A DNA stretch of 8,185 bases from Acidobacteriaceae bacterium (lineage in GTDB: Bacteria; Acidobacteriota; Terriglobia; Terriglobales; Acidobacteriaceae), in contig PMHC01000190.1 of assembly GCA_003156495.1 (NCBI GenBank), positions 1 to 8,185 on the forward strand, written 5' to 3'. Numbering within the stretch: position 1 is the stretch's first letter; each line of letters begins with the position of its first letter. Positions 6,172 through 8,185 of the stretch are shown here, piece after piece. Below the pieces are notes generated by a model. That model was not told the origin of the DNA and did no database searches. It saw nothing but the letters and a program-made list of their open reading frames with translations. The position numbers and the translations under genes are program-made.

Positions 6172-6191
6172 AGTATAAAGAAGTATAAAGA
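6172..6191 (+). repeat. Perfect tandem 10-bp repeat in the leuA-leuB gap
   Basis: AGTATAAAGA occurs twice with no gap (6172-6181, 6182-6191), one helical turn apart. Each unit contains TATAAA, a possible -10, but neither has a good -35 at 16-18 bp upstream. It directly precedes the palindrome at 6193-6210. Confidence 0.6.
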
Positions 6192-6192
6192 T

Positions 6193-6210
6193 GAGGAAAA
6201 ATTTTTCCTC
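6193..6210. promoter_or_regulatory. Perfect 18-bp palindrome in the leuA-leuB gap
   Basis: GAGGAAAAATTTTTCCTC is fully self-complementary. As DNA it could be an operator for a dimeric regulator; as RNA it folds into a 7-bp stem with an AATT loop. No U-tract follows, so it is not an intrinsic terminator. Confidence 0.45.
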
Positions 6211-6245
6211 CGCGGCTCAAGTTGTATGGATTGTAAGCCTCGCGC

Positions 6246-6270
6246 GGTGCGGCCAAGGCCGCGCCTTTTT
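6246..6270 (+). terminator. Terminator-like hairpin between leuA and leuB (also repeat copy 2)
   Basis: GGTGCGGCC (6246-6254) pairs with GGCCGCGCC (6257-6265), with one G-U pair, and is followed by five T. It lies 60 bp upstream of leuB on the sense strand, so it would limit read-through from leuA unless antiterminated. An upstream CGCGGC (6211-6216) could pair with GCCGCG (6258-6263) and break the stem. The core also matches the dispersed repeat at 51-80. Confidence 0.6.
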
Positions 6271-6330
6271 CAAATAATTTTTTGAATGCGCGCTAACAAT
6301 GGTAAGCAGCAACTACGGAAAAGAGTTGAA

Positions 6331-7425
6331 ATGAAGCTGAAAATTTTAGTAGTCGCCGGCGACGGCATCGGTCCTGAAGTCACCAACGAAGCAGTTGCGG
6401 TTTTAAAAGAGGTCGCCTCGGCCGGCGGGCATGAGTTTAGTTTTACTGAAAAGCGCATTGGCGGCGTAGCGATCGTGCAAGACGGAACGCCTCTGCCCCA
6501 GGAAACAATTGATGCGGCGCTGGCCTCGGACGCAGTGCTGCTGGGCGCGGTGGGCGGTAACGAATTCAATTCGCTGGCCCCCGACAAGCGTCCCGAGGCG
6601 GGATTGCTGAAGATTCGCGCCGCGCTGGGCGGTTTCGCCAACCTACGCCCAGCCTTCGCCTTCAAGGAACTGGCGATCAACAGTCCCCTGCGCCCGGAGA
6701 TTACCGATGGCGCCGACATTTTATTCGTCCGCGAGCTGCTCGGCGGACTCTACTTCGGCCAGCCACGCGAATGGAACCGTGCCAAGGGCGAAGCCTTCAA
6801 CACGATGCGCTACACCACGGGCGAAGTTGAACGCGTGGCACGCATCGCCTTTCAGTTGGCGCAAAAGCGCCATAAAAAACTGACCAGCGTTGACAAAGCC
6901 AACGTGCTCGACGTTTCGCAGCTCTGGCGCGCGACGGTCACCGAAGTGGCCAAAGAATTTCCCGACGTCTCGCTCGAGCACCAGTACGTCGATGCCATGT
7001 CGATGCACATTCTGAATCGGCCGCGCGACTTCGACGTCGTGGTGACCGAAAACCTCTTCGGCGACATTCTTACCGACGAGTCCGGCGTCATTACCGGCTC
7101 GCTGGGCATGCTGCCTTCGGCGACGATCGGCGGCAAGGTGAATCTCTACGAGCCAGTGCACGGCTCGGCGCCAGACATCGCAGGCAAGGGATTGGCCAAT
7201 CCGCTGGGTGCCATCATGACCGCGGCGCTGGTTCTGCGCCACTCGGCGGGACTCGAAGCCGAAGCCAAGACAGTCGAATCGGCGGTACGCAAGGTTCTCG
7301 AACTGGGCTTCCGCACTCCCGATCTCGTTCGCGGTGACAAATCCGGCCTGACCGTGCTTTCGACTACCCAGATGGGCGCGAAGGTTAGGGAGACGGTGAA
7401 GCAGCTTTTAGCTTCTAGCCGTTAG
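6331..7425 (+). CDS. leuB: 3-isopropylmalate dehydrogenase
   Basis: LeuB (EC 1.1.1.85) is an NAD-dependent cytosolic homodimer that oxidatively decarboxylates 3-isopropylmalate to the precursor of 2-oxoisocaproate. The 364-residue protein has normal length and the family signatures: VVAGDGIGPEV (7-17), RAALGGFANLRP (R96, R106), FVRELLGGLYFGQPRE (R134, Y141), SVDKANVL (K189), D221, ENLFGDILTDE (D245, D249), TGSLGMLPSA and the NAD-binding EPVHGSAPDIAGKGLANP. These distinguish it from isocitrate and tartrate dehydrogenases. The ATG at 6331 fits the family start; an upstream in-frame ATG at 6286 abuts the terminator T-tract and adds an unrelated 15 residues. AAGAG just before 6331 is a modest ribosome binding site. 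The last seven residues (QLLASSR) and the stop are encoded by heptad repeat units. Confidence 0.96.
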   Translation: MKLKILVVAGDGIGPEVTNEAVAVLKEVASAGGHEFSFTEKRIGGVAIVQDGTPLPQETIDAALASDAVLLGAVGGNEFNSLAPDKRPEAGLLKIRAALGGFANLRPAFAFKELAINSPLRPEITDGADILFVRELLGGLYFGQPREWNRAKGEAFNTMRYTTGEVERVARIAFQLAQKRHKKLTSVDKANVLDVSQLWRATVTEVAKEFPDVSLEHQYVDAMSMHILNRPRDFDVVVTENLFGDILTDESGVITGSLGMLPSATIGGKVNLYEPVHGSAPDIAGKGLANPLGAIMTAALVLRHSAGLEAEAKTVESAVRKVLELGFRTPDLVRGDKSGLTVLSTTQMGAKVRETVKQLLASSR

Positions 7426-7436
7426 CCTCTAGATTT
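7402..7436 (-). repeat. Heptad repeat array B overlapping the leuB stop
   Basis: The plus-strand units are CAGCTTT, TAGCTTC, TAGCCGT, TAGCCTC and a decayed TAGATTT. It shares AGCAGCTTTTAGC with array A and has the same orientation as A. It covers the last codons of leuB (stop TAG at 7423-7425). AGCTTTTAGC (7403-7412) is the exact complement of GCTAAAAGCT (7507-7516) in array C. Confidence 0.75.
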
Positions 7437-7496
7437 TCGCGGCGTTAGATCGAATTCGACTCCGGATGGAGCCATGGAAGTTTCAATTGGCAGAAC

Positions 7497-7545
7497 AAAG
7501 CTAGCGGCTAAAAGCTAGTAGCTAGAAGCTGTTTTTTAGGAGCTG
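7497..7545 (+). repeat. Heptad repeat array C upstream of leuC
   Basis: The units are AAAGCTA, GCGGCTA, AAAGCTA, GTAGCTA, GAAGCTG, TTTTTTA, GGAGCTG. The last unit supplies the leuC ribosome binding site. Orientation is opposite to arrays A and B on the plus strand, but the same as A relative to the gene that follows. The 60 bp between arrays B and C hold no supported gene. Confidence 0.75.
7538..7542 (+). promoter_or_regulatory. Ribosome binding site of leuC, inside the heptad array
   Basis: AGGAG precedes the ATG at 7552 with 9 nt spacing. It is formed by the junction of the last two heptad-register units, so repeat sequence and translation start are coupled here. Confidence 0.75.
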
Positions 7546-7551
7546 TATTTA

Positions 7552-8185
7552 ATGAGCACCGAAGCCAAGACGTTATTCGAGAAGGTCTGGGAGCAGCACA
7601 TCGTCGCCGAGCCCAAAGGCGAACCGACGCTGCTCTACATCGACCTGCAATTGGTGCACGAAGTGACCTCGCCGCAAGCCTTCGAGGGACTGCGGCTGGC
7701 AGGGCGCAAAGTGCATCGGCCGGAACGCACCGTGGCAACCGTGGACCACAACGTGCCCACCACGATCGAAGGCCGCAAGAACATTACCGATCCCATCGCC
7801 GCCAAGCAGATTTCTACTTTGCGCGCCAACTGCGCCGAGTTCGGCGTCGAGCTCTTCGATGTGGACTCGCCCTTCCAGGGCGTGGTGCACGTCGTGGGCC
7901 CCGAACAGGGATTGACCAAACCGGGCATGACCATCGTCTGCGGCGATTCGCACACCGCCACGCATGGCGCTTTCGGCGCGCTGGCCTTCGGCATCGGCAC
8001 CAGCGAAGTCGAGCACGTGCTGGCCACGCAAACCCTGCCGCAAAAACGGCCGCAAACCTTCCGCATCAATGTTGAAGGCCAATTGCCGCAAGGCGTCACG
8101 GCCAAAGACATCATTCTGGCAATCATCGGCCGCATCGGCACCGACGGCGCCACCGGCTGCGTCATCGAGTACGCCGGCTCGGCCA
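7552..8185 (+). CDS. leuC: 3-isopropylmalate dehydratase large subunit (partial, runs off the window)
   Basis: LeuC pairs with LeuD to isomerise 2-isopropylmalate to 3-isopropylmalate using a [4Fe-4S] cluster (aconitase superfamily, EC 4.2.1.33). The first 211 residues are present and closely follow the roughly 466-residue bacterial form: LVHEVTSPQAFEGLR (34-48), VDHNVPT (64-70), FGVELFDV, HVVGPEQGLTKPGMTIVCGDSHTATHGAFG (113-142) and ALAFGIGTSEVEHVLATQTL, with the catalytic-type DSH at 132-134. The cluster cysteines lie in the missing C-terminal part. Residues 31-33 read DLQ where the E. coli enzyme has DRH. The ATG at 7552 is set by AGGAG 9 nt upstream and the family N-terminus. It follows leuB after 126 bp; leuD is expected downstream. 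Confidence 0.95.
   Translation, partial: MSTEAKTLFEKVWEQHIVAEPKGEPTLLYIDLQLVHEVTSPQAFEGLRLAGRKVHRPERTVATVDHNVPTTIEGRKNITDPIAAKQISTLRANCAEFGVELFDVDSPFQGVVHVVGPEQGLTKPGMTIVCGDSHTATHGAFGALAFGIGTSEVEHVLATQTLPQKRPQTFRINVEGQLPQGVTAKDIILAIIGRIGTDGATGCVIEYAGSA

Noticed and set aside
7466..7504. 12-codon open frame between leuB and leuC as a possible leader peptide
   Set aside because: It has no ribosome binding site, has a single leucine codon, and ends in the heptad array; there is no sign that it is translated.

Overview
The window looks like a chromosomal segment of a GC-rich Gram-negative bacterium. An acidobacterium (Terriglobia-like) is my best guess. Supporting signs are an outer-membrane beta-barrel gene, an MqnP-like UbiA prenyltransferase, and intergenic heptad and GC-rich palindromic repeats of a kind I recall from acidobacterial genomes. 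There is no 16S or other marker gene here, so the assignment is an inference.

Layout. 1-145: intergenic, with a copy of a dispersed GC-rich repeat. 146-826 (-): D-lyxose isomerase. 925-1791 (+): UbiA-family prenyltransferase, divergent from the isomerase. 1923-2759 (+): prephenate dehydratase (pheA). 2782-2814: a terminator hairpin shared with the convergent gene. 2828-3430 (-): small outer-membrane beta-barrel protein. 3431-3734: intergenic without a convincing gene. 3735-4658 (-): LysR-type regulator, divergent from leuA (4921-6117, +). leuB (6331-7425, +) and the first 211 codons of leuC (7552 to the window edge, +) follow. No transposase, phage gene, tRNA, rRNA or CRISPR array was seen.

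How it works together. The right half is a leucine biosynthesis locus. LeuA condenses acetyl-CoA with 2-oxoisovalerate, LeuC (with LeuD, presumably beyond the window) isomerises 2-isopropylmalate, and LeuB oxidises 3-isopropylmalate. The regulator and leuA are separated by a compact control region. It has two matching ATAA-N7-TTAT boxes (LysR-type T-N11-A format) whose starts are 31 bp apart, one over a predicted lysR promoter and the other over the -35 of a predicted leuA promoter. LeuA is only 398 residues and stops where the C-terminal leucine-binding regulatory domain normally begins, so control may have moved to transcription. The leuA-leuB gap is rich in hairpins and ends in a terminator-like structure, a possible attenuator.

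The most unusual sequence feature is a set of 7-nt periodic arrays (core AGCT/AGCC every 7 nt) found upstream of lysR, over the leuB stop codon and upstream of leuC. Two of them end just before the ribosome binding site in the same geometry, and one encodes the last residues of LeuB. No wholly new protein system is evident; the novelty is in regulation and repeats.
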